From Parabacteroides distasonis (GTDB lineage Bacteria; Bacteroidota; Bacteroidia; Bacteroidales; Tannerellaceae): DNA of 62,163 bases. This document shows, piece by piece, positions 27,364 through 35,782 of this stretch. The stretch is taken from positions 1 to 62,163 of the forward strand of contig NZ_SRYM01000021.1 of the NCBI RefSeq assembly GCF_004793765.1, in the 5' to 3' direction. The notes beneath the pieces were generated by a model, which did no database searches, was not told the origin of the DNA, and saw only the letters and a program-made list of their open reading frames with translations. Position numbers and translations under genes: made by a program. Each line of letters starts with the position of its first letter. The stretch's first letter is position 1.

Positions 27364-28236
27364 TTATAAATCTTTAGGGTAAGCAGGCCATGCGCCACTC
27401 TGCGTACAAACATAAGCGGCTACTTTTACCGCTTTCTCATGCGCCTCACGTAAAGGTTTTCCGGTTAAGATCGAAGAGATAAACGCCCCGGAGAAAGAAT
27501 CGCCGGCGCCTACCGTATCTACCACCTGCACCTTCGGGGTAGGAATCGTAGAGACCTCCTCCTCGGAAAAGATCGTACTATACTCCGCCCCGGCCGTAAG
27601 TACCAAATAGCGCAAACCATATTTCTGCATGAACCAGCGACACATATCCTCTATCGTACCTTCCAGGCCAAACATCGGGCGAAGCATTTCCAATTCCTCA
27701 TCATTGATCTTGAATACGTTCGCCAATTCGAGCAACGATTCGATCAGCTCCTTCGAATAGAAATGCTGACGGATATTGATATCGAAAAAGCGCAAGGCAT
27801 GACTAGGCATATAAGAAAGCAAGGTACGAAGCGTCTCACGAGATTCCGTAGCACGTTGCGCCAACGTTCCGAAGCATACGGCGTCCGCACGTTTCATCAG
27901 GTCGATAGACGCTTGGGTAAGCGGGATATGATCCCATGCCACACCTTCGATGATCGTATAGGCAGGGATGCCATTCTTTAGCTCTACCATCACGCTTCCG
28001 GTCGGATATTCCACCGTACTGATATAATTACTATCGATACCGTTCTTATCTAATTCCTGAATAATCTCGGTTCCGAACACGTCGTTGCCCACGGCACTGA
28101 TCGCATAACCTTCCGCTCCCAATTGGGTAGCGTGATACACAAAGTTAATCGGAGCTCCACCGGCTTTCTTCACATCCGGGAAAACATCCCACAATAATTC
28201 ACCAATGCCTACTACTACAGGTTTACTCTTTTCCAC
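27364..28236 (-). CDS. PfkB-family fructokinase
   Basis: Phosphorylates fructose to fructose-6-phosphate with ATP in the cytoplasm. The 290-aa protein has the PfkB N-terminal glycine motif (AGGAPINFVYHATQLG), FDINIRQHFY and the C-terminal anion-hole and catalytic base motif DTVGAGDSF. The start codon is GTG; no ATG lies just upstream in frame. It lies 18 bases after the GH32 gene and 3 bases before the transporter. The fructose assignment comes from the operon plus the fructokinase-like sequence; other ketoses are possible. Confidence 0.9.
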   Translation of the reverse strand: MEKSKPVVVGIGELLWDVFPDVKKAGGAPINFVYHATQLGAEGYAISAVGNDVFGTEIIQELDKNGIDSNYISTVEYPTGSVMVELKNGIPAYTIIEGVAWDHIPLTQASIDLMKRADAVCFGTLAQRATESRETLRTLLSYMPSHALRFFDINIRQHFYSKELIESLLELANVFKINDEELEMLRPMFGLEGTIEDMCRWFMQKYGLRYLVLTAGAEYSTIFSEEEVSTIPTPKVQVVDTVGAGDSFSGAFISSILTGKPLREAHEKAVKVAAYVCTQSGAWPAYPKDL

Positions 28237-28254
28237 GATATATTTTGTTTTTAA

Positions 28255-30063
28255 TTATTTGAAGGGATAAATGGTTAATGACGTAACCGTGAACGCTCCT
28301 CCCTTCGCATTGAAGCTAATGCGATTATACGGCTCTTCCGGGAAGACTAGGTTGGTCATGACAAACTCTCCATTCCCGTCGAAGGCCTCTATGCTACAAT
28401 TGTCTACCAACAAACGTAAGGTATATTCCTTAGCGGCGGAGATCGGGGCCGAGGTAGCCGTGGCGAATGTCTTGCTAAAATCCGTAGCCCCGCTGTTACG
28501 GCGATCCATCGTGAACGTATTATCCAGAAGATTATAATGCATCTCCACTTCCTCGCCTTTCGAGTTAAACAACTGGAAGCTCATGATATCGGCTCCGTTA
28601 TTCTTAAACTTGATCTCGATCTCATAGGTTCCCGTATGATCGGAAAGTATCGGATTGACCTCATGGGAACGGTCTACCTTGAAGGTTCCTTTCTTCTGGG
28701 CTTTACCTCTCAATTTCAACATTTCGGGAGACGGGGTACTGCTCAAATACGTCTGTCCGTTTTTCGTATAAAGAGCCAAGTCGCGAGGAACCGAGTTCGC
28801 GCTCCGGTATTGCAAGGTCGGCACGTTATTCGCATATTCCCAATTGCTCATCCAAGCCAAGGCGATCTTCCGGTCCTCCGGAGCGTTACTCCAAGTTACC
28901 GTAGCGTAATGATCCTTGCCGTAATCCATCCATTTGGTCAAGGCAGGGGATTCATTCACGAACTGTTTCCCATCGAACGTACCTACGAAATATTGGGTAG
29001 CGGAGCCGCCAAACGGACCGCCGGGATTGATATTACAGATCAAGACCCACTTCTTCAATTCCGTACCCTTCACCGGAAGCTCGATCAAGTCCGGGCATTC
29101 CCAAACGCCCGCATGCGCTCCTTGCCCTTCCCCGAAACTGCTCTCATACGTCCAGTCCTTCAAATTGGGAGAAGAATAGAGTTGCATCTCCTGCCCTACG
29201 GCGAGCACCATGATCCATTTATTGGATTCCTTATGCCAGAAGACTTTCGGGTCACGGAAATCACGTTGCGTAGAAGTAAGGATCGGATTCCTGCCATATT
29301 TCCTGAACGTCCGGCCGTTGTCCAAGCTATAGGCCATACTCTGCACTTGCCGGTCGCTGGCCGAGGTATAGAAAGCCACGATAGCGCCAGCGCCAAAACC
29401 GGCGGTATTATCCTTATCCACCACACAGCTACCGCTGAAGATCGTACCCAAAGCATCCGGAGCGATCGCCACCGGTTGATGCTCCCAATGAATCAAGTCC
29501 TTGCTGATCGCATGCCCCCAATGCATATTCCCCCACATCGAGCCATACGGATTGTATTGATAGAACAAATGATACTCACCATCCTTGTATACCATGCCGT
29601 TCGGATCATTCATCCATCCCCAAGCCGGCGAGAAATGATAGGCCGGACGGAATTTCTCCCGGTTAGACGAATCAAACTGATCGGATAGCTTCATCTCTTT
29701 CCAGCAAAGAGCCGATTCTGGGGCAAGCTGGAAGTTGAAGGAGATATGCTTATCCGCATACCCTGATAGATCTATCGGAACGAAATAATCCACCTTATTC
29801 ACCGCCAAACGAACATTAAAAGTCCGTACCACGTCATTATCGACAATCATATATAACTTGGATTCCGGCGAGGACTCCTCGACCGGAAGCAACAAATACT
29901 TGGCTCGCGCATCCACACAGACAATGCTTTGTCCTTCGCCCAGATGCTTTATATCTATAGTACGTTCTGCCGCATATCCGGCCAACGGATCGACAGCACT
30001 TAATAGAACGACACCGACAGCCATGCATAAACTCTTAAGAAGTCTCTTTGTTTGTTGTTTCAT
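28255..30063 (-). CDS. GH32 glycoside hydrolase (levanase/inulinase/invertase)
   Basis: Secreted or periplasmic beta-fructosidase that cleaves fructans or sucrose. The 602-aa protein has a signal peptide (cleavage near GYAA, residue 32), an extra N-terminal beta domain to about residue 135, and then the five-bladed propeller. The nucleophile D153 lies in WMNDPNG, followed by the RDP motif near residue 270 (FRDPKVFWH) and the acid/base Glu in WECPDL near 321. The C-terminal beta-sandwich ends near ISFNAKGG. Exo or endo action cannot be told from motifs. It heads an operon with fructokinase and transporter, next to an HTCS sensor gene. Confidence 0.94.
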   Translation of the reverse strand: MKQQTKRLLKSLCMAVGVVLLSAVDPLAGYAAERTIDIKHLGEGQSIVCVDARAKYLLLPVEESSPESKLYMIVDNDVVRTFNVRLAVNKVDYFVPIDLSGYADKHISFNFQLAPESALCWKEMKLSDQFDSSNREKFRPAYHFSPAWGWMNDPNGMVYKDGEYHLFYQYNPYGSMWGNMHWGHAISKDLIHWEHQPVAIAPDALGTIFSGSCVVDKDNTAGFGAGAIVAFYTSASDRQVQSMAYSLDNGRTFRKYGRNPILTSTQRDFRDPKVFWHKESNKWIMVLAVGQEMQLYSSPNLKDWTYESSFGEGQGAHAGVWECPDLIELPVKGTELKKWVLICNINPGGPFGGSATQYFVGTFDGKQFVNESPALTKWMDYGKDHYATVTWSNAPEDRKIALAWMSNWEYANNVPTLQYRSANSVPRDLALYTKNGQTYLSSTPSPEMLKLRGKAQKKGTFKVDRSHEVNPILSDHTGTYEIEIKFKNNGADIMSFQLFNSKGEEVEMHYNLLDNTFTMDRRNSGATDFSKTFATATSAPISAAKEYTLRLLVDNCSIEAFDGNGEFVMTNLVFPEEPYNRISFNAKGGAFTVTSLTIYPFK

Positions 30064-30103
30064 AAACGAACGGATTAAAGGATAATACTGTTTGATTTTC
30101 CGC

Positions 30104-30111
30104 CAAAATTA
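30104..30111 (-). promoter_or_regulatory. -7 promoter element of the GH32 operon
   Basis: Reads TAATTTTG on the - strand (TAnnTTTG) 41 bases before the GH32 start. The upstream element is unclear, as expected if an activator such as the adjacent HTCS is needed. Confidence 0.45.
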
Positions 30112-30191
30112 ATAGGATTCTTCCGGATAGAAAAACACTTATGCCCTAAAGATGAGGAGATATGACATTTGTGATAAAGATCGTACAAATG

Positions 30192-32855
30192 TTATTGATA
30201 CTCGGTAGGCGTAACCCCGTAGACCGCCTTGAAACATTTAGAGAAGTAAGCGGGCGAGGAGAAACCGGTTCGGTAAGCGACCTCACTCACCGTATACGCG
30301 TTCTGCCTCAACAACTGGGTCGCCTTATTCAAGCGATAGCTACGCAAGAACTCGACGGGGGCAGTTCCGGTAAGCTCCTTGATCTTCCGGTGAAGGTGTC
30401 CCCGGGATAATCCCAAGGTCTCGCTTAGTTTCTCCACATTATATTCGGGGTCCGCATAAACCGCCTCGATCTGTTCCGCAAACTTACGCAAGAAGGCATC
30501 ATCGATGCTCTCCACCTTTTCCGGCTCGGACAAAAGGAGCTTATTATCCCGCAGCTTCTCCAACAAACGTTCCCGTAATTTCCGGCGCTCTTGCAATAGG
30601 TGGATAATCTTGATCTTCACGTAATCCGTATGGAAAGGCTTCTGTATATAATCGTCCGCCCCGCCGGTAATCCCGAAAATCCGTTGACGCTCATCGGTCA
30701 AGGCGGTCAATAAGATCACCGGGATATGGCTAAAGGGAAGTTGCGACTTGATCGTCCGGCAAAGTTCGAAACCATTCATCTCCGGCATCATCACATCGCT
30801 TACTACCAATGATATCTCCTCCTCTTCCAATACCCGCAAGGCATCTTTCCCGTTCGCGGCCGTCCGGATCTTGAAATGAAGGCTAAGCTCACGTTCCAAA
30901 AAGCCGCAGACCTCATCGTCATCCTCGGTGATCAGTATCGTATAAGGATAGGTCTTGGAAAGCATCTCCTTGGTTTCCGAGTCGTCCAACCGGGAGGCTT
31001 CGTAGGCTTGATGGGATACGGGCGTTTCCATCAGGTCGCTATCCTCGAAATGCGCCTTTCCTTTCCGTAGGCAGACCGTAAAGGTAGTCCTTTGTCCCGG
31101 CTCGCTCTCCACACGGATCTCCCCTCCGTGCATATGTATATACTCCTTTACCAAATGTAATCCGATCCCGGTTCCCATCGACCGATCCTCCGTATAGAAA
31201 CGGTCAAACAGATGCGGAAGGTTAGCGGGACGGATGCCACTTCCCGTATCGATAACCCGTATAAAGACCCGGCCTCCCTCTTCCGTCAGCTCTATCCGCA
31301 CGCTACCTCCCTCCGGCGTAAACTTAAAAGCGTTCGAGAGAAGATTGAAAAATACCCTCTCCAATAAGTCCGGATCGATCCATAGCGTACATTGTTTTAT
31401 CGAAGAAGTACACGTATAGGAGATCGCACGTACCGAGGCCATACTGTCAAAATAAGATTTGATCTCGCCGACGAAAGGAACCAAATCGATTTCCCGTACC
31501 GCTAGTTTCTCTTGTTTGCCTTCCACCTTCCGGAAATCCAATATCTGATTGATCACACGCAACAAACGGTTGGCGTTCTTCTGGATCAACCGCAGATCCG
31601 AGGCGTAAGGAGATTCCCGCAACGAGACAATCAAGCGATCCAAAGGGGCGAGAATCAAGGTCAAAGGCGTACGTACCTCGTGGGAGACATTCGTAAAGAA
31701 TTGGAGTTTCTGCGCTGTCACCTCTTTCATCTCCGCGTTCAAGGAGATTAGCTTACGATTCGCCTGCCTCATCTTCCGGTTTATGTAAAAGGCGTAAATG
31801 GAAAGGGCGATAAAACCGATCATCAATAAGGAGATCACCCCTAAAGAGTTTCGCAGGAAATAAAACCGGCCGGACAAACCGTCGATACGGGAACGTTGCG
31901 CCTCGATACGCTGCTTGTAATGCTGGAGTTGGTCCGCTTGTAGCAATAAGGTGCGGGCAGACTGATGATCTACCGGAGCCGTACGAAGAGGGATAAACTT
32001 ATCCACCGGCTCCCCTTGTATGATACGCATAGCCGTGCGAACCACTTGCTCCCCTCCCGTCGGATAGAGGAAAGAGGCGTTGATCCGTCCATCTTCCACG
32101 GCTTCCAGACCAGCACCCGCCACGGCATCCACACCGATAATCCGCAGATCCCGCCCTTTGACGGAATCCCATGCCATGAAGTATTCCCGGGCAGCTATGG
32201 CCATCATGTCGTTATGGGCGTAAACGAAATCGATCTGCCCGGGATGCTCTAACTTCCGAAGCTCCATCCGGGCGGTATCGACCAGCCATTGTCCTTCTAT
32301 CTTACGGAAAGAAAGATCCTCCCTTTCTCGCAAGGCATCGACAAAACCTTTATGTCGCTCTTGCGCCGGGGAGGTTTGCGTCAGTCCCCATATCTCCAGG
32401 ATAATAGCGTCCGGGGGCAGATAATGGGCGGCGTAATTGCCTGCGGCCAATCCGATCTCATAATTGTTCGCCCCGACAAAAGAGGTGTATTGATCGGTAT
32501 TTACCTTGCGATCTGTAATGATCGTCGGTATTCCGGCACGGTACGCTTCCTCGGCAACTGCCGCAATCGGCTCGGATTGGTAAGGGGAGATGATCAAGAC
32601 ATCCACCTTTTGGCGGATCAAGTCTCGTATTTGTTGTATTTGTGTCTCGTTATTGTTTTGCGCGTCCTTTATAACAATTTCCACATCATCATAGTTAGAG
32701 GCTTCGATACGCATATCGTTAATCATGGCTTGCCGCCAAGCATCGTCCAGCATACATTGGGAGAGGCCGATAACGTGCTTCTTCTGTTTTCCCGAGCTTG
32801 TGCAGCCACACAAGACGATCAAGGTTAACCCTAAGAATAAAAGGAGATACTTCAT
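30192..32855 (-). CDS. Hybrid two-component regulator with sugar-binding sensor (fructose-type HTCS)
   Basis: Senses a monosaccharide, probably fructose, in the periplasm and controls the fructan operon. The 887-aa protein opens with a signal that contains a lipobox-like LCGC. A type-I periplasmic binding domain follows (about residues 30-300, with GANNYEIGLAAGNYA and VYAHNDMMA). Then come a coiled segment and a membrane helix (about 335-358), a histidine kinase (SHEVRTPLTLI near 390), an ATPase domain, a receiver domain with Asp near 687 (VVSDVMMPEMNG) and an AraC-type DNA-binding domain at the end. The domain order matches the known fructose-sensing regulator of B. thetaiotaomicron. Start: the ATG at 32855 rather than the TTG two codons earlier. 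Confidence 0.93.
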   Translation of the reverse strand: MKYLLLFLGLTLIVLCGCTSSGKQKKHVIGLSQCMLDDAWRQAMINDMRIEASNYDDVEIVIKDAQNNNETQIQQIRDLIRQKVDVLIISPYQSEPIAAVAEEAYRAGIPTIITDRKVNTDQYTSFVGANNYEIGLAAGNYAAHYLPPDAIILEIWGLTQTSPAQERHKGFVDALREREDLSFRKIEGQWLVDTARMELRKLEHPGQIDFVYAHNDMMAIAAREYFMAWDSVKGRDLRIIGVDAVAGAGLEAVEDGRINASFLYPTGGEQVVRTAMRIIQGEPVDKFIPLRTAPVDHQSARTLLLQADQLQHYKQRIEAQRSRIDGLSGRFYFLRNSLGVISLLMIGFIALSIYAFYINRKMRQANRKLISLNAEMKEVTAQKLQFFTNVSHEVRTPLTLILAPLDRLIVSLRESPYASDLRLIQKNANRLLRVINQILDFRKVEGKQEKLAVREIDLVPFVGEIKSYFDSMASVRAISYTCTSSIKQCTLWIDPDLLERVFFNLLSNAFKFTPEGGSVRIELTEEGGRVFIRVIDTGSGIRPANLPHLFDRFYTEDRSMGTGIGLHLVKEYIHMHGGEIRVESEPGQRTTFTVCLRKGKAHFEDSDLMETPVSHQAYEASRLDDSETKEMLSKTYPYTILITEDDDEVCGFLERELSLHFKIRTAANGKDALRVLEEEEISLVVSDVMMPEMNGFELCRTIKSQLPFSHIPVILLTALTDERQRIFGITGGADDYIQKPFHTDYVKIKIIHLLQERRKLRERLLEKLRDNKLLLSEPEKVESIDDAFLRKFAEQIEAVYADPEYNVEKLSETLGLSRGHLHRKIKELTGTAPVEFLRSYRLNKATQLLRQNAYTVSEVAYRTGFSSPAYFSKCFKAVYGVTPTEYQ

Positions 32856-32870
32856 AGACAAAGTGCATAG

Positions 32871-32970
32871 TGCAGCTGTACTGCAACCCGCCTTGCAGTA
32901 CTACTGCAACCCATGTGCAGTGGCACTGCAACCGGCGTGCAGCTGTACTGCAACGCTGGTTGCAGTAATT
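32871..32970. repeat. Tandem array of TGCAG...ACTGCAAC palindromic units
   Basis: TGCAG begins at 32871, 32894, 32916, 32938 and 32961, with ACTGCAAC following in each of the first four. This makes four and a half units of 22-23 bases, each able to pair with itself. The array fills the gap between pyrH and the HTCS start, in the HTCS upstream region. Confidence 0.8.
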
Positions 32971-32991
32971 AAGACGCTACGAAAAATAAGA

Positions 32992-33702
32992 TTAATTATG
33001 TACCAACGTCCCGATATTCTCTCCGCTCATCACTTTCTTCAAGTTGCCGTTGGTATCCATATCGAATACGATGATCGGGAGGTTGTTCTCTTTACACATC
33101 GTGGTAGCGGTCAAGTCCATCACCTTCAGGCCCCGGGTATAGATCTCATCATACGTAATATCGGAGAACTTGGTAGCCGTAGGATCTTTCTCCGGATCAG
33201 CGGTGTAAATACCATCCACACGGGTACCTTTCAGCATGACATCCGCCTCGATCTCGATACCTCTCAAGGAAGATCCGGTATCCGTAGTAAAGAACGGATT
33301 ACCCGTACCGCCGGACATGATTACCACGTTGCCTTGTTCCAGCAACTCGATCGCACGCCATTTATTATAGAACTCGCCGATCGGTTCCATACGGATAGCC
33401 GTCAGTACCTTCGCCTTCACGCCTTGAGCGACCAAAGCGGAGCTAAGCGCCAAGCTATTGATCACCGTCGCCAGCATACCCATCTGGTCTCCTTTTACAC
33501 GATCGAAACCTTTGGATGCGCCGCTCAACCCACGGAAAATATTACCGCCACCGATCACGATACCGATCTGTACGCCCATCTCGGCGATCTCCTTGATCTG
33601 TGCCGCATATTCATTCAAGCGAACCTCATCGATCCCATATTGTTTACCACCCATCAGCGACTCCCCGCTTAATTTTAATAAGATACGTTTGTATTGAGCC
33701 AT
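32992..33702 (-). CDS. pyrH: UMP kinase
   Basis: Converts UMP to UDP with ATP in the cytoplasm and feeds pyrimidine nucleotide synthesis. The 236-aa amino-acid-kinase-fold protein shows LLKLSGESLMG at the start, IGIVIGGGNIFRG, GNPFFTTDTGSSLRGIE and the C-terminal MCKENNLPIIVFDM. Length and motifs are typical of bacterial hexameric UMP kinases. A TACTTTTG -7 element on the - strand lies at 33732-33739, 30 bases ahead of the ATG. Confidence 0.96.
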   Translation of the reverse strand: MAQYKRILLKLSGESLMGGKQYGIDEVRLNEYAAQIKEIAEMGVQIGIVIGGGNIFRGLSGASKGFDRVKGDQMGMLATVINSLALSSALVAQGVKAKVLTAIRMEPIGEFYNKWRAIELLEQGNVVIMSGGTGNPFFTTDTGSSLRGIEIEADVMLKGTRVDGIYTADPEKDPTATKFSDITYDEIYTRGLKVMDLTATTMCKENNLPIIVFDMDTNGNLKKVMSGENIGTLVHN

Positions 33703-33731
33703 GTTTTGTATATATTTAATATGTAATTCCG

Positions 33732-33739
33732 CAAAAGTA
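33732..33739 (-). promoter_or_regulatory. -7 promoter element of pyrH
   Basis: Reads TACTTTTG on the - strand, matching TAnnTTTG, with the pyrH start codon 29 bases downstream. Confidence 0.5.
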
Positions 33740-33744
33740 ATGAT

Positions 33745-34116
33745 TTATTGAAGGCTTGTGATAATTCGCAAGACATTCGATTTCAAAGGAAGAAGACTTT
33801 GTTTGATAATCGCAAATATAATAGCCTCATCAATACTAGAATATTCATGTGAAATAATATTCCTTAGTCCTATAATCTTTCGCCAAGGAACATCTGGAAA
33901 ACTCAACAATAGTTCACCATTTGTTTGATCATCTATCTTTTTAATGCTCTCCCCTATAATTTGAAGACGCATGACACATCCGTCAAATACCAAAACACTA
34001 TCAGGAGACAATAAAAACTCTTCCGGAGTATTGATAGCCTCACTCCAATGAAGTATCAAATCTATTGACTCGACAACTTGTTCGCAACGGTCTATAATTC
34101 GATTCTTATCAAACAT
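33745..34116 (-). CDS. hepT: HepT-family HEPN RNase toxin
   Basis: Toxin of a type VII (MntA/HepT) toxin-antitoxin pair, a small all-helical HEPN ribonuclease of 123 aa. The active-site RX4HXY motif is complete as RNIISHEY near residue 85. In studied pairs the tyrosine of this motif is AMPylated by the partner to silence the RNase. Its start codon overlaps the end of the antitoxin gene by 8 bases, so translation is coupled. No RNA target can be read from sequence. The pair interrupts an otherwise housekeeping neighbourhood (pyrH and ackA). Confidence 0.85.
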   Translation of the reverse strand: MFDKNRIIDRCEQVVESIDLILHWSEAINTPEEFLLSPDSVLVFDGCVMRLQIIGESIKKIDDQTNGELLLSFPDVPWRKIIGLRNIISHEYSSIDEAIIFAIIKQSLLPLKSNVLRIITSLQ

Positions 34117-34402
34117 AGATTCCGTCTTTAAGAATATTATTTTTTAGTGCAGGCCGTAAAGAGTCTCTTAATCGGACTAAATCCACCTTACATTTACACA
34201 ACGATTCCAAAAGCTCTTTTAGATCGAAGATAATAAAAGGCTCGACTTTCTCTAATGACACAAATACGTCTAAGTCACTATCCTCCCTATGTTCACCTCT
34301 AGCCACTGAACCAAATATCCCTAGTTCCTTAATCCCGAACTGAGCACCAAACTCTTTCTTGAATCTAGCCAATATCTCTTTATATTCTGCCGCAGACCTC
34401 AT
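34109..34402 (-). CDS. mntA: MntA-family nucleotidyltransferase antitoxin
   Basis: Minimal nucleotidyltransferase of 97 aa that would AMPylate and neutralise HepT. The GSX10DXD catalytic motif is present (GSVARGEHREDSDLD, about residues 30-44). The antitoxin gene comes first and overlaps the toxin gene by 8 bases. A promoter just upstream places the transcription start only a few bases before the ATG, so the mRNA may be almost leaderless. Confidence 0.85.
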   Translation of the reverse strand: MRSAAEYKEILARFKKEFGAQFGIKELGIFGSVARGEHREDSDLDVFVSLEKVEPFIIFDLKELLESLCKCKVDLVRLRDSLRPALKNNILKDGIYV

Positions 34403-34417
34403 AATGAATCATTTTTA

Positions 34418-34448
34418 CAAAATTAGGAATTAATCTTATAGTATACAA
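34418..34448 (-). promoter_or_regulatory. Promoter of the mntA-hepT pair
   Basis: On the - strand, TTG (34446-34448) and TAATTTTG (34418-34425) are separated by 20 bases. The predicted start of transcription lies within about 10 bases of the mntA ATG. Confidence 0.55.
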
Positions 34449-34453
34449 CAATA

Positions 34454-34491
34454 AATAAAAAAGATCGCCCCAACCGGTGTCGGGGCGATCT
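34454..34491 (-). terminator. Rho-independent terminator of pta-ackA
   Basis: On the - strand a 10-bp perfect stem (AGATCGCCCC and complement, arms 34462-34471 and 34482-34491) is followed by TTTTTTATTT. It lies 63 bases after the ackA stop. Confidence 0.9.
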
Positions 34492-34554
34492 AAACACTAA
34501 TCCCGTGTTTTGTAAGCTGCGAGGATTAGCTAAAATTATATGAAACTTTACTGG

Positions 34555-35757
34555 TTACTTTCTATCTAAGATCTCCAAGGTATCGGCAGCGATCATGAAT
34601 TCCTCATCCGTAGGAACGACGATGATAGTCACCTTACTGTCCGGAGTGCTGATTACCATCTCCTCGCCGCGCATACCCTCGTTCTTCTCAACATCGATCT
34701 TCATGCCCATGTATTCCATGTTCTCACAAACCGCACGACGAGTCGCCCATTGGTTCTCGCCAACACCACCGGTCCAAACCAAGATATCGCAACCACCCAT
34801 AGCGGCGGCATAAGCACCTATATATTTCTTGATGCGGTAGTTATATACGTTCATGGTCATGATCGCACGCGGATTTCCGGCAGCTACGGCAGCCTCGATC
34901 TCACGCATATCGGAAGAGATTCCGGAAAGACCGGCAACACCACTTCTCTTATTGATCAAGTCGGAAAGACCGGCACCATCCATGCCTTCCTTATCCATGA
35001 TGAAAGACAAAGCACCCGCATCCACGTCGCCGCAACGAGTACCCATCAACAGACCCTCAACCGGAGTCAGACCCATGGAAGTATCCACGCTCTTACCATT
35101 CTTGATAGCGGTAATAGAACCACCGTTACCTACGTGAGCCGTGATAATCTTCTGATCCTCATAAGGAACACCTAAAATCTCGCAAGCACGACGGGAAACA
35201 TAACGATGACTGGTTCCGTGGAAGCCATAACGACGTACGCCATATTTCTTGTACATCTCGTAAGGCAAACCATACATATACGCATAATCCGGCATGGTCT
35301 GGTGGAAAGCCGTATCAAACACCGCTACTTGAGGAATACCCGGGATCAAAGCCTCCATCGCCCGAACACCCTTTAAGTTAGCCGGGTTATGAAGCGGAGC
35401 CAAATCAGAGCACTCGATTACCTTATTGATTACATCCTGATTGATCAATACGCTAGAAGCGAACTCCTCGCCACCATGTACCAAACGATGGCCAACGGCG
35501 TCGATCTCCTTATAGTCCTTGATACAGCCATAAGTAGCGTCGGTCAATACGCTTAGGATAAACTCGATGCCTTGTTGATGACCGGGGATCTCTCTCTCGA
35601 TAACCACCTTCTTGCCCTCCTTATCCGTCAATTTCAGGAACGCGCCCGGCAAACCGATTTTCTCGATACCACCTTGAGCCATAACCTCACCGGAGGTCAT
35701 ATCGAATAACTTATATTTGATAGAACTACTACCGCAGTTCAATACTAGAATCTTCAT
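34555..35757 (-). CDS. ackA: Acetate kinase
   Basis: Interconverts acetyl-phosphate plus ADP and acetate plus ATP, the energy-yielding end of acetate fermentation. The 400-aa protein begins MKILVLNCGSSSIKYKLFD. It has the VFDTAFHQTMP motif, HVGNGGS, GLTPVEGLLMGTRCGD and the GGVGEN motif, all in normal order. It follows pta by 25 bases and ends before a strong terminator. Confidence 0.97.
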   Translation of the reverse strand: MKILVLNCGSSSIKYKLFDMTSGEVMAQGGIEKIGLPGAFLKLTDKEGKKVVIEREIPGHQQGIEFILSVLTDATYGCIKDYKEIDAVGHRLVHGGEEFASSVLINQDVINKVIECSDLAPLHNPANLKGVRAMEALIPGIPQVAVFDTAFHQTMPDYAYMYGLPYEMYKKYGVRRYGFHGTSHRYVSRRACEILGVPYEDQKIITAHVGNGGSITAIKNGKSVDTSMGLTPVEGLLMGTRCGDVDAGALSFIMDKEGMDGAGLSDLINKRSGVAGLSGISSDMREIEAAVAAGNPRAIMTMNVYNYRIKKYIGAYAAAMGGCDILVWTGGVGENQWATRRAVCENMEYMGMKIDVEKNEGMRGEEMVISTPDSKVTIIVVPTDEEFMIAADTLEILDRK

Positions 35758-35782
35758 ATTATTAAGTCGTTAGGATTATCTA

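Noticed and set aside
28537-29688. 383-codon open frame on the + strand
   Set aside because: Lies wholly antisense to the GH32 gene, whose motifs are clear. The translation is low-complexity and arginine/isoleucine-rich with no family pattern.
32871-32970. CRISPR array
   Set aside because: Units are 22-23 bases in total with self-complementary ends and no separate repeat and spacer blocks; no cas genes nearby.
32725-33672. 315-codon + strand open frame
   Set aside because: Antisense to pyrH and running across the TGCAG repeat array; no recognisable domain.
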